The notes under the pieces: generated by a model
The model's database searches: none
Seen by the model: only the letters and a program-made list of their open reading frames with translations
What the model was told of the DNA's origin: nothing
Program-made: the position numbers and the translations under genes
Shown: in pieces, positions 1 through 6,758 of the stretch
Layout of the letters: every line of letters begins with the position of its first letter
Position numbering within the stretch: position 1 is the first letter of the stretch
Assembly (NCBI GenBank): GCA_945872285.1
Contig: CAMBZR010000074.1
Coordinates: 1 to 14,328 of the forward strand
Origin: Bordetella parapertussis
Lineage (GTDB): Bacteria; Pseudomonadota; Gammaproteobacteria; Burkholderiales; Burkholderiaceae_B
DNA: 14,328 nt
Direction: 5' to 3'

Positions 1-1
1 T

Positions 2-412
2 GATTTAGTTGAAATCGCCCCTAACGCCGAACCGCCAGTTTGCCGGTTAATGGATTACGGCAAGTTCAAATATCAAGAACAAAAGCGTTTAGCTGAAGCC
101 CGCGCTAAACAAAAAATCATTCAGGTTAAAGAGGTGAAGTTTAGACCTGCCACCGACGAGGGTGACTACCAGGTCAAACTGCGCAATCTCAAGCGCTTTC
201 TTGAAGAAGGCGATAAAGCAAAAGTCACTTTGCGCTTTCGTGGCCGTGAAATGGCCCACCAAGAACTTGGTATGCGAGTCCTTGAGCGCGTGCGTGACGA
301 TCTGACCGACATGGCTTCGGTTGAAGCGATGCCTAAGCTCGAAGGTCGTCAGATGGTGATGGTATTGTCGCCACGTAAAAAAGCACCTGCAGGTAAAGCA
401 GAAGCGGCTTGA
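2..412 (+). CDS. infC: Translation initiation factor IF-3, 3' part (5' end outside window)
   Basis: IF-3 binds the 30S subunit, keeps 50S away and checks start-codon/initiator-tRNA pairing. The frame is open from base 2 and reads [20 protein letters not shown], the family signature that joins the N-terminal domain to the linker, so the ATG at 50 is an internal Met and not the start. The C-terminal domain follows complete ([23 protein letters not shown], ending [14 protein letters not shown]), with a short Ala/Lys/Gly-rich tail (APAGKAEAA). Only the first few dozen codons are missing. The stop TGA at 410-412 shares its last base with an ATG at 412, so translation of gshB may be coupled to infC. 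In most bacteria rpmI follows infC; here gshB follows and rpmI lies about 5.8 kb downstream. The family call is certain; the neighbourhood is odd. Confidence 0.97.
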   Translation, partial: DLVEIAPNAEPPVCRLMDYGKFKYQEQKRLAEARAKQKIIQVKEVKFRPATDEGDYQVKLRNLKRFLEEGDKAKVTLRFRGREMAHQELGMRVLERVRDDLTDMASVEAMPKLEGRQMVMVLSPRKKAPAGKAEAA

Positions 413-414
413 TG

Positions 415-1377
415 ATGCACGTACTGTTTGTCATTGATCCGTTGCCAGGCTTAAAAGCCTACAAAGACAGCTCGGTGGCGATGATGCGGGCGCTTGTTGC
501 TCGCGGTCATCGCTTAAGCGTCGTCTTGCAAGGCGGTTTATTTATTCAAGCTGGGCAGGTGTTTGCTCATGCCACCCCGATCAGTCTTGTACCAATGGCA
601 GATCTGCATGAACACGCATGGTGGCATGACGAATCTATTGCCAAAGATACGCCATTGCAAGAATTTTCTGCGGTGCTCATGCGCAAAGATCCGCCCTTTG
701 ACATGGAGTACGTCTACGCCACGCATATGCTTGAATATGCGGAGGCGCAAGGCGCGCGGGTCTTTAACAGCGGTGCCGCAATTCGGAATCACCCTGAAAA
801 ACTGGCGATTACAGAGTTTGCAAAATTCACGACCTCGACCCTAGTGACGCGTGAGTTGAATCGCTTAAAAGCGTTTCATACCGAGCACCATGACGTCATC
901 GTGAAGCCTCTTGATGGGATGGGTGGCACGGGGGTGTTTCGTTTAGCGCCACACGAAACTAATTTAAACGCCATACTTGAAGCGTTGACGCACGACGGCA
1001 CGCGCACAATCATGGCGCAGCGTTATATCCCTGAGATCAAACAAGGTGACAAGCGCATTTTGCTGATTGGTGGTGAGCCCGTGCCGTTTTGCCTCGCGCG
1101 CATTCCGCTTGCCGGAGAAACCCGCGGCAATTTGGCGGCGGGTGGGCGCGGTGTTGCGCAACCCTTGACCGAGCGCGACTGGGCGATTGCCCGAGAAATC
1201 GCGCCTCAACTGGTCAAGCGTGGCTTGCTCTTGGTGGGCCTCGATGTGATCGGGCAATATGTGACCGAAATCAACGTCACAAGCCCGACGTGCTTTGTTG
1301 AAATCACCGAGCAAACTGGCTTTAACGTAGCCGAGTTTTTTGTACAGGCGCTTGAACGGGCTGTGGCGCCTACTTAA
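415..1377 (+). CDS. gshB: Glutathione synthetase (ATP-grasp)
   Basis: Cytoplasmic enzyme that joins gamma-glutamylcysteine and glycine with ATP to give glutathione. The 320-residue protein has the usual length. Its N-terminal domain begins MHVLFVIDPLPGLKAYKDSS, as in proteobacterial homologues. It contains MRKDPPFDMEYVY, the ATP-grasp loop VIVKPLDGMGGTGVF (about residues 161-175), a Gly-rich stretch AGETRGNLAAGGRG, and the metal/ATP site near INVTSPTCFVEI. I chose the ATG at 415 because homologues start MHVLF; the ATG at 412 (MMHVLF), which overlaps the infC stop, is equally possible. No clear ribosome binding site is visible, which fits coupling to infC. gshA, often just upstream in Burkholderiales, is absent here. 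The stop is one base before the EIIA start. Confidence 0.96.
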   Translation: MHVLFVIDPLPGLKAYKDSSVAMMRALVARGHRLSVVLQGGLFIQAGQVFAHATPISLVPMADLHEHAWWHDESIAKDTPLQEFSAVLMRKDPPFDMEYVYATHMLEYAEAQGARVFNSGAAIRNHPEKLAITEFAKFTTSTLVTRELNRLKAFHTEHHDVIVKPLDGMGGTGVFRLAPHETNLNAILEALTHDGTRTIMAQRYIPEIKQGDKRILLIGGEPVPFCLARIPLAGETRGNLAAGGRGVAQPLTERDWAIAREIAPQLVKRGLLLVGLDVIGQYVTEINVTSPTCFVEITEQTGFNVAEFFVQALERAVAPT

Positions 1378-1378
1378 A

Positions 1379-1774
1379 ATGATTGCAATCGTGATCGTAG
1401 CGCACGTACCCTTGGCTTCAGCGCTTGCCGCTTGTGCCCAACACGTGTTGGGTCTTGCGCCAGACGTTGTGATTGCAGATATTTTACCCAATGAATGTGC
1501 GTCAGATTGTGCACCCAACTTGGCTCAGCAATTGCTTGCGGCAGATCAGGGTGAGGGCGTTTTAGTCTTAACCGATCTGCCCGGCGCGACGCCTTCAAAC
1601 ATTGCAGTTAAAGCCAGCCATTTAGTACAAGCAGCCGGGGTGCCCTGTTGCGTGCTCGGTGGCGTAAACGCGTCAATGTTGCTGCGGGCGATTAATTATC
1701 GGCAGGGCAGCCTAGAAGATGTCGCAACCAGCGCACTTGCGGGTGCTACGCATGCGTTGTTGCGTGTAGACTGA
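1379..1774 (+). CDS. PTS EIIA component, mannose family (lone, regulatory type)
   Basis: A 131-residue protein of the EIIA-Man fold. It starts MIAIVIVAHVPLASAL; His9 in the IVIVAH motif corresponds to the phosphorylated His10 of E. coli ManX. Further fold signatures are LVLTDLPGATPSNIA (the switch/Asp loop) and the GGVNASMLLRAINYR segment. It should accept phosphate from HPr-His15. No EIIB, EIIC or EIID domain is fused or nearby, so a role in sugar uptake is unlikely. In beta- and alphaproteobacteria such lone EIIA proteins sit beside HPr and EI and are thought to signal; that role is inference here. The start at 1379 is one base after the gshB stop; an in-frame upstream ATG at 1340 lies inside gshB and would add 13 residues unlike the family. 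Confidence 0.92.
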   Translation: MIAIVIVAHVPLASALAACAQHVLGLAPDVVIADILPNECASDCAPNLAQQLLAADQGEGVLVLTDLPGATPSNIAVKASHLVQAAGVPCCVLGGVNASMLLRAINYRQGSLEDVATSALAGATHALLRVD

Positions 1775-1811
1775 AGGCATTCTGTTAACAAGCGTCAAAC
1801 TCACTTAGCCT

Positions 1812-2081
1812 ATGTCACTGTTAGATATTGTTGTTTCCAATAAACTCGGTTTACATGCGCGAGCCGCGGCCAAGCTCACACAGCTTGCGGGGCAGTTTAG
1901 TAGTGAAATTTTTATTTCAAAAGGCGCGCAACGCGTCAATGCAAAAAGTATTATGGGCGTGATGATGCTTGCTGCCGGTATCGGTAGCACGGTCAAAATC
2001 GAAGCGTTGGGCGAAGATGCCGACCAAGCACTTACTGCGATTCAGGCGCTTTTTGATGACAAATTCGGCGAAGGCCAATAA
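1812..2081 (+). CDS. ptsH: Phosphocarrier protein HPr
   Basis: An 89-residue HPr that moves phosphate from EI to EIIA proteins. The active-site motif KLGLHARAAAKL carries His15. The second motif NAKSIMGVMML carries Ser46, the residue phosphorylated by HPr kinase/phosphorylase in organisms that have HprK, which includes many betaproteobacteria. Keeping Ser46 suggests that HprK is encoded elsewhere in this genome; that is inference, as hprK is not in the window. It lies 37 bp after the EIIA stop and 31 bp before ptsI. No strong ribosome binding site is visible upstream. Confidence 0.97.
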   Translation: MSLLDIVVSNKLGLHARAAAKLTQLAGQFSSEIFISKGAQRVNAKSIMGVMMLAAGIGSTVKIEALGEDADQALTAIQALFDDKFGEGQ

Positions 2082-2112
2082 GCTTACCCAGTCCGCCCAG
2101 GCGGGCAGTCCT

Positions 2113-3828
2113 ATGATGTGCCTCTACGGGCAGGGTGTGGCGCGCGGCTATGCGATTGGTCGCGTAGTCGTGCTCGGTGCAACCGCTCTTGAGGTGTCGC
2201 ACTACCGCATCGCTGAAGATCAAATTCAGGCCGAAAAAAGTCGTTTAACCAACGCCTTGGCAACGACGCAACGCGAAATGCACGAAATGGCCGCGAATCT
2301 GCCCGCCGATGCACCGCGCGAGCTTGCCGCGTTGTTAAGCGTACATGGCATGTTGCTCAGCGATCCGTTGCTCGCCGATCAGGCTGTGGCGCTGATTGAC
2401 GAAAAACATTACAACGCCGAATGGGCACTCACGGCACAAGGTCAAATCTTGGCTGAACAATTCGCAGCCATCGAGGACGAATACCTTCGTGAGCGCGGCT
2501 CAGACGTGCGTCAGGTGATTGAACGGGTGCTTCAGGTGTTGTCGGGCTCTCAGCAAGTCTTGGCGCTTAACCATGAGGCCGACGCTGACGAGCACTTAAT
2601 TGTCGTCGCGCACGATATCTCGCCGGCCGATATGATTCGGTTGCGGGGCGCGCGGTTTGCAGGCTTCGCCACCGATCTTGGCGGGGCAACCTCACACACT
2701 GCAATTGTCGCTCGCAGCTTAGGTGTGCCGGCCGTGGTTGCATTAGGGCACGTGCGCACGCTGGTGCGTGACGGCGATATGGTTGTTGTCGATGGCGCAC
2801 ATGGCACCATACTGGTGAATCCTTCGCGCCAGGCGCTTGAACAGTACCGCTGCCTGCAGCAGCTTTATTTAGACGAACGCGCCGAGCTGTCACTGTTAAA
2901 AGATGTTCCGGCCGAGACCTTAGACGGCATGCTGATTGAACTCGAAGCCAATATCGAATTGCCCGATGAAGCGGCCTTGGCCGTGGCTAATGGTGCGACG
3001 GGGATTGGACTGTTTCGCAGCGAGTTTTTGTTTATGGGACGCGGTGATTTGCCCACCGAACAAGAGCAATTCGAGGCTTATTTAAGCGTTGTGACAACGA
3101 TGCAGCATCGTCCCGTTACGATCCGCACGCTTGATCTTGGCGCGGATAAGACGCTTGATGGCGAGGCAACCGTTGCGACCAACCCCGCATTGGGCTTGCG
3201 TGCGATTCGCTATTGTTTAGCGCATCCAGAATTGTTTGCGACCCAGTTACGCGCCATCTTGCGGGCCTCGGCTCACGGCACTGTTCGGATTTTGATTCCG
3301 ATGGTGGCGCATATGCACGAAGTGCATGCGACGCGTGCGGCGATTGCGTCAGCGAAGCGAGAACTTGACGAACGAGGCCAAGCCTACGACGACGACCTGT
3401 TGGTGGGTGCAATGGTCGAAGTGCCTGCAACTGCGATCGCCATCGAACCTTTCGCCGAGGCACTTGATTTTTTGTCGATCGGCACAAACGATTTAATTCA
3501 ATACACACTCGCGATCGATCGCGCAGACAACGAAGTCGCGGCGCTCTACGATCCGCTGCATCCGGCGGTGTTGCGATTGATTGCCAATACGATTAATGCT
3601 GGCGAACGCTTAGGCAAGCCAGTGGCAGTTTGCGGCGAAATGGCCGGAGACTCGCAGCTGACTCGTTTGTTGTTAGGCCTTGGGCTAAAGAATTTTTCGA
3701 TGCATGCGCAACAGTTGCTTGATGTGAAGCGCGAAATCCGGGGTGCACATTCAAATGCCTTACGTCTTAAAGTCGCCAACGCCTTGAATCGTGCCAGCGA
3801 GATTGATCCTGCCACGCTTTATCACTAA
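2113..3828 (+). CDS. ptsI: PTS enzyme I (phosphoenolpyruvate-protein phosphotransferase)
   Basis: Cytoplasmic enzyme that takes phosphate from PEP and passes it to HPr-His15. At 571 residues it matches the family. The N-terminal domain carries the phosphorylated His195 in LGGATSHTAIVARS. The C-terminal TIM-barrel PEP-binding domain shows GIGLFRSEFLFMGR, DFLSIGTNDLIQYTLAIDR and, near Cys507, VAVCGEMAGD. The family's metal and PEP ligands (Glu of MVEVPA, Asn-Asp of GTNDL) are in place. The ATG at 2113 is chosen because the protein then begins MMCLYGQGVARGYAIGR like homologues; the next ATG (2116) is possible. The frame is open further upstream, but that part overlaps ptsH and is not homologous. 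The gap to ptsH holds a short hairpin-forming sequence (2093-2104) just ahead of the start. Confidence 0.97.
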   Translation: MMCLYGQGVARGYAIGRVVVLGATALEVSHYRIAEDQIQAEKSRLTNALATTQREMHEMAANLPADAPRELAALLSVHGMLLSDPLLADQAVALIDEKHYNAEWALTAQGQILAEQFAAIEDEYLRERGSDVRQVIERVLQVLSGSQQVLALNHEADADEHLIVVAHDISPADMIRLRGARFAGFATDLGGATSHTAIVARSLGVPAVVALGHVRTLVRDGDMVVVDGAHGTILVNPSRQALEQYRCLQQLYLDERAELSLLKDVPAETLDGMLIELEANIELPDEAALAVANGATGIGLFRSEFLFMGRGDLPTEQEQFEAYLSVVTTMQHRPVTIRTLDLGADKTLDGEATVATNPALGLRAIRYCLAHPELFATQLRAILRASAHGTVRILIPMVAHMHEVHATRAAIASAKRELDERGQAYDDDLLVGAMVEVPATAIAIEPFAEALDFLSIGTNDLIQYTLAIDRADNEVAALYDPLHPAVLRLIANTINAGERLGKPVAVCGEMAGDSQLTRLLLGLGLKNFSMHAQQLLDVKREIRGAHSNALRLKVANALNRASEIDPATLYH

Positions 3829-3857
3829 GGGCTTTGGGCAGCTTCGGCGACAAAGGC

Positions 3858-3886
3858 TTGGCGCAGTCAAGACGCAAGAGTAAAAT
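3858..3886 (+). promoter_or_regulatory. Probable sigma-70 promoter for ubiK(-yifB)
   Basis: A -35 like TTGGCG (3858-3863) lies 17 bp before a -10 TAAAAT (3881-3886). Transcription would start near 3893 and give a leader of about 27 nt before the ubiK ATG at 3920. Spacing and -10 match the sigma-70 consensus well. The call is from hexamer inspection only. Confidence 0.55.
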
Positions 3887-3919
3887 TCAATATCCATTAT
3901 TTTGTTTGTCGAGAAAGCT

Positions 3920-4180
3920 ATGATTCCAAAAAACGCCTGGTTTGAAGAGTTTCAAAAAAATGTTTCCGACTTAATTGCGCGGAGCCCAGCTGCCGATATC
4001 GAGCGCAATGTAAAAGGGTTTATGGGGCAAGCATTTAACAAGATGGATTTGATTACCCGCGATGAGTTCGATATTCAGGTCGACATGCTCAAGCGCGTGC
4101 AAGAACGTGCGACCCTGCTTGAAGAACAAGTCCAACAACTTGAGCAGCGCATGACCTTGCTTGAGGGTGCTAAGGTCTAA
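3920..4180 (+). CDS. ubiK: Ubiquinone biosynthesis accessory factor UbiK (BMFP domain, YqiC family)
   Basis: An 86-residue membrane-fusogenic coiled-coil protein. In E. coli, UbiK assists aerobic ubiquinone synthesis by binding UbiJ and lipids. The N-terminal half (IPKNAWFEEFQKNVSDLIARS) is an amphipathic helix. A middle MDLITRDEFDIQVDML motif, matching LDLVSREEFDVQ of E. coli, leads into a C-terminal heptad coiled coil rich in Leu, Gln and Glu (ATLLEEQVQQLEQRMTLLEG). I chose the ATG at 3920 because homologues start there; a TTG at 3902 would add six residues without support. It has its own promoter and lies 106 bp before yifB, a pairing common in Burkholderiales. Confidence 0.9.
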   Translation: MIPKNAWFEEFQKNVSDLIARSPAADIERNVKGFMGQAFNKMDLITRDEFDIQVDMLKRVQERATLLEEQVQQLEQRMTLLEGAKV

Positions 4181-4205
4181 ACACCCACGGCATTTGCGTG
4201 TTGGC

Positions 4206-4222
4206 TTTGCGCGCCGCGCAAA
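4206..4222. repeat. 17-bp perfect palindrome between ubiK and yifB
   Basis: TTTGCGCG and its exact reverse complement CGCGCAAA are separated by a single C. No T-run follows on either strand, so it does not look like an intrinsic terminator. It could be an operator, or an RNA hairpin with a GCC loop that slows or processes the ubiK-yifB transcript. Confidence 0.5.
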
Positions 4223-4248
4223 ATGATCCCTCGGTAGGCAGTCGTGAT

Positions 4249-4282
4249 TTCTCGGGCGATACTTTTGGCTTTTAGCCGAGAA
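4249..4282 (+). promoter_or_regulatory. Stem-loop covering the yifB ribosome binding site
   Basis: TTCTCGG (4249-4255) is exactly complementary to CCGAGAA (4276-4282), and a small GGCT/AGCC hairpin lies in the loop. The 3' arm includes the purine stretch GAGAAG, the only Shine-Dalgarno-like sequence before the yifB ATG at 4287. The folded RNA could limit translation of yifB. The complementarity is seen; the function is inferred. Confidence 0.35.
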
Positions 4283-4286
4283 GCCT

Positions 4287-5831
4287 ATGACTTTAGCAGT
4301 CCTCATGAGCCGTTCGTTGTTTGGGATGGACGCGCCCCCTGTTCGTGTTGAAACGCATTTAAGCAGCGGATTGCCTAGCTTTACGATGGTGGGGCTTGCG
4401 GATGCCGAGGTGCGCGAAAGTCGCGAACGCGTCAGGGCGGCAATTTTAAGTAGTGGCTTTGAGTTTCCGTCGGGGCGACTGACAGTGAATTTGTCGCCGG
4501 CCGAACTCCCTAAAGAGTCGGGTCGCTTTGATTTGCCGATTGCCTTAGGCGTATTGTTGGTGTCGGGGCAAATCGAACTGCCAGAGTTAGCGGCTCGGGC
4601 TGCTCAAGGGGCGCAGCAAACCAGCCTTTCATCCTTAGTGGTCGCAGGCGAGCTCTCTTTGACGGGGATGCTTTCGCCTATCAATGGCGCGATTGCAATT
4701 GCCCTGGCCGTCGCGCGCAGTCAACCCGAGGCAAGTTTGTTGGTGCCGCTTGCCAATGCTGAGCAGGCCGCTTATGTGCCAGCCCTTCGGGTGCTCGGTG
4801 CTCGCAGCCTAAGTGAGGTCGTCGAACACCTGAACGGACGTCGACCGCTTGCTGCCTTTATCGGCTCGGTTGCAGCAGCCGGGCTCAACGACTTACCTTG
4901 CTTATCAGAGGTGCGCGGGCAACTGATGGCTCGGCGCGCGCTTGAGGTGGCTGCCGCGGGCGGACACAGCTTGTTGTTCTCGGGCACCCCTGGGGTGGGC
5001 AAAACGATGCTTGCTAAACGTCTGGGTGGTATCTTGCCGGCTTTGACCCCTTCGGAATGTCTGGAAGTCGCCTCGGTGGCCGCTTTTGCAGGGGTGCGCG
5101 ATCGTGCCTGGGGTCAGCGGCCCTTTCGCGCGCCACATCACTCGGCCTCGCTCGCTGCGATTTTGGGTGGGGGCTCGACGCCACGCGCAGGTGAGGTGAC
5201 TTTGGCTCATCGCGGAGTTCTCTTTTTAGATGAGTTTCCGGAGTTCGAGCGTCGGGTCCGCGAGGGCTTGCGCGAACCACTAGAAAGTTTCTCAGTGACC
5301 ATTGCGCGGGCGAAGCAAAAAGTCGAGTTTCCAGCCGATTTCCAACTCTTGGCGGCGATGAACCCTTGCCCGTGCGGCTGGTTTGGCCATGCGCAAGGTC
5401 GTTGCAAGTGTCGCGCAGAGCAAATTGCCGCGTACCAGCAAAGGCTTTCTGGTCCGGTAATGGACAGAATCGATCTGTTCGTGACTTTGACCACGAGCGA
5501 TGAACCCTGGCTTGAGCTGCCGCCCGGTGAGGCCTCTGCAGACGTGCGTCTGCGTGTTCAAGCCGTTCGGGAACTGCAGCTTAAACGCCAAAGCACCGTC
5601 AATGCCCGTTTACCCGATCGTGCGCTAGAGGATTGCTGCCCGATGACGCCTGCGGCCGCTAAACTATTGGGCAGTGCAATCAAAACGCATCACCTGTCGG
5701 CACGTTCAATACAGCGAATCCGCAGAGTTGCACGCACATGCGCGGATCTGGCTGGTGCGCCAGAGATCGAGGTACCGCATTTCGCTGAGGCGTTTCAATA
5801 CCGAGCGGCGATTTCTAAAGCGCCTCGTTAG
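4287..5831 (+). CDS. yifB: YifB family Mg-chelatase-like AAA+ ATPase (ComM homologue)
   Basis: A 514-residue protein of the YifB/ComM family. In naturally transformable bacteria ComM is a hexameric helicase that extends branch migration of incoming DNA; in others the role is unclear. The N-terminal ChlI/S5-like domain starts with LFGMDAPPVRVETHLSSGLP and contains LPKESGRFDLPIALGVL. The AAA+ core has Walker A GTPGVGKT (about 233-240) and Walker B VLFLDE (Asp315-Glu316). A Cys-rich NPCPCGWFGHAQGRCKC motif follows. The C-terminal Mg-chelatase domain ends with SARSIQRIRRVARTCADLAG. It is full length with no frameshift. The start ATG at 4287 fits homologues. Many ORFs on the other strand here are shadows of this gene. 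Confidence 0.95.
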   Translation: MTLAVLMSRSLFGMDAPPVRVETHLSSGLPSFTMVGLADAEVRESRERVRAAILSSGFEFPSGRLTVNLSPAELPKESGRFDLPIALGVLLVSGQIELPELAARAAQGAQQTSLSSLVVAGELSLTGMLSPINGAIAIALAVARSQPEASLLVPLANAEQAAYVPALRVLGARSLSEVVEHLNGRRPLAAFIGSVAAAGLNDLPCLSEVRGQLMARRALEVAAAGGHSLLFSGTPGVGKTMLAKRLGGILPALTPSECLEVASVAAFAGVRDRAWGQRPFRAPHHSASLAAILGGGSTPRAGEVTLAHRGVLFLDEFPEFERRVREGLREPLESFSVTIARAKQKVEFPADFQLLAAMNPCPCGWFGHAQGRCKCRAEQIAAYQQRLSGPVMDRIDLFVTLTTSDEPWLELPPGEASADVRLRVQAVRELQLKRQSTVNARLPDRALEDCCPMTPAAAKLLGSAIKTHHLSARSIQRIRRVARTCADLAGAPEIEVPHFAEAFQYRAAISKAPR

Positions 5832-5842
5832 GCTATTTTTAG

Positions 5843-5871
5843 ACTGGGAAGCCCAGTTCTCAAACTTGGGC
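5843..5871 (+). other. Overlapping alternative hairpins after yifB (possible weak terminator)
   Basis: Twelve bases after the yifB stop, ACTGGG (5843-5848) can pair with CCCAGT (5852-5857). The segment GCCCAGTT (5851-5858) can instead pair with AACTTGGGC (5863-5871), with one bulge and a CTCA loop. The two folds exclude each other. A T-run (5884-5891) comes about 12 nt after the second hairpin, farther than in a standard intrinsic terminator, so termination is possible but unproven. Confidence 0.35.
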
Positions 5872-5924
5872 TCGGTTTCAGGCATTTTTTTGGTTTAGGG
5901 CGTGCAAAGAACAAGAATTTGTCA

Positions 5925-5930
5925 TATAAT
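5925..5930 (+). promoter_or_regulatory. Probable -10 box of the rpmI-rplT promoter
   Basis: A perfect TATAAT lies at 5925-5930. No convincing -35 is visible 16-18 bp upstream (GTGCAA at 5902-5907 is the nearest). Transcription would start near 5937 and give a leader of about 235 nt before rpmI. A small hairpin (CTGCA 5942-5946 with TGCAG 5952-5956) would sit at the 5' end of this RNA. Confidence 0.5.
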
Positions 5931-5963
5931 CAAAGGCTTTCCTGCATAACTTGCAGAGAAAAG

Positions 5964-6055
5964 GAGCAGTAAGAGTCAGCAAGAAGCAGTAAAAAGCAAG
6001 CACGCAGTAAAAAAGAAGTACGCAGTAAAAAAGAAGTACGCAGTAAAAAGCAAAT
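5964..6055 (+). repeat. 18-bp tandem repeat in the rpmI leader
   Basis: Four contiguous 18-bp units run from 5984 to 6055, with a degenerate 20-bp unit before them (5964-5983). Units two and three (6002-6019, 6020-6037) are identical: ACGCAGTAAAAAAGAAGT. All share the core GCAGTAAAAA. The strand is purine-rich, and one frame has a stop in every unit. There are no spacers, so this is not a CRISPR array. It lies inside the predicted rpmI-rplT leader RNA. Confidence 0.9.
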
Positions 6056-6086
6056 GCGGTCATAAGTGGATCTTGGGTTAACAAGA

Positions 6087-6133
6087 CTGGCGGTCGAGGC
6101 GCAAAGCAGGGCGCGCATCGAGCAACATGCCAG
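6087..6133 (+). promoter_or_regulatory. Nested stem-loop in the rpmI-rplT leader, candidate L20 operator
   Basis: Three helices nest: CTGGC (6087-6091) with GCCAG (6129-6133); TCGA (6094-6097) with TCGA (6118-6121); and GCGC (6099-6102) with GCGC (6113-6116). A single G/A mismatch separates the inner two, and the terminal loop is purine-rich (6103-6112). It ends 37 nt before the rpmI start. L20 of E. coli and Bacillus represses its own operon through an RNA structure in this region, so an autoregulatory site is a reasonable inference, but I cannot match it to a known motif. Confidence 0.35.
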
Positions 6134-6170
6134 GCACCTACAGAGCACAATTTAAGTAACAGGAACTGAA

Positions 6171-6368
6171 ATGCCTAAGATGAAAACTAAAAAAAGCGCT
6201 GCGAAGCGCTTTGAGGTTCGCGGCAGCGGATCAATTAAGCGGGGTCAGGCTTTTAAACGCCATATTTTGACCAAAAAAACCACCAAAACCAAGCGTCAGT
6301 TACGCGGGTCGGCAGCGGTCGACAAATCAAATGTGGCTTCAGTTAAAGCCATGATGCCCTTCGCTTAA
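6171..6368 (+). CDS. rpmI: 50S ribosomal protein L35
   Basis: A 65-residue basic protein of the large subunit, starting [20 protein letters not shown], the L35 signature, and ending [13 protein letters not shown]. Length and motif order match the family. AGGA at 6161-6164, six bases before the ATG, is the ribosome binding site. rplT follows after 11 bp. L35 normally lies just after infC; here it is preceded by a gene-free stretch of about 340 bp with its own promoter-like sequence and leader. Confidence 0.98.
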   Translation: MPKMKTKKSAAKRFEVRGSGSIKRGQAFKRHILTKKTTKTKRQLRGSAAVDKSNVASVKAMMPFA

Positions 6369-6379
6369 GGATATAAAAC

Positions 6380-6739
6380 ATGCCTCGCGTCAAACGTGGT
6401 GTAACGGCCAGAGCCCGTCACAAAAAAGTTATTGCCAAAGCTAAAGGTTATCGCGGTCGCCGCGGTAATGTGTTCCGTATTGCCAAGCAAGCTGTTATGC
6501 GTGCTGGACAATACGCCTATCGTGATCGTCGCAATAAAAAGCGTACGTTTCGCGCGCTTTGGATCGCCCGTATCAACGCAGCAGTGCGTGAGCACGGTGT
6601 CACCTACAGCGTCTTTATCGCTGGCCTGAAAAAAGCTTCAATCGAGCTCGACCGTAAAGTCTTGGCCGACATGGCCGTGCGTGACAAAGCTGGTTTTGCT
6701 GCAGTATTGAATCAGGCAAAATTAGCGTTGGCTGCTTAA
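6380..6739 (+). CDS. rplT: 50S ribosomal protein L20
   Basis: A 119-residue 23S rRNA-binding protein needed early in large-subunit assembly. It begins [20 protein letters not shown] and contains [30 protein letters not shown], typical of L20; the C-terminal globular domain ([20 protein letters not shown]) is complete. AAGGAT at 6367-6372 provides the ribosome binding site. In other bacteria L20 is the repressor of the infC-rpmI-rplT transcript, which makes the unusual leader upstream of rpmI relevant to this gene. Confidence 0.98.
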   Translation: MPRVKRGVTARARHKKVIAKAKGYRGRRGNVFRIAKQAVMRAGQYAYRDRRNKKRTFRALWIARINAAVREHGVTYSVFIAGLKKASIELDRKVLADMAVRDKAGFAAVLNQAKLALAA

Positions 6740-6758
6740 GAACGGACAAGTTGTATCT

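Noticed and set aside
964..1518. Long minus-strand ORF across gshB and the EIIA gene
   Set aside because: It spans two well-supported plus-strand genes in another frame and shows no domain.
3829..3857. Terminator after ptsI
   Set aside because: No stable stem with a following T-run is visible before the ubiK promoter.
5964..6055. Possible CRISPR array
   Set aside because: The units are contiguous 18-mers without spacers, and no cas genes are near.
5878..6150. Minus-strand ORFs with repeated Phe-Leu/Cys-rich segments across the rpmI leader
   Set aside because: The repeats in the protein are the shadow of the DNA tandem repeat. There is no ribosome binding site, no recognisable domain, and the ORF overlaps a plus-strand leader.
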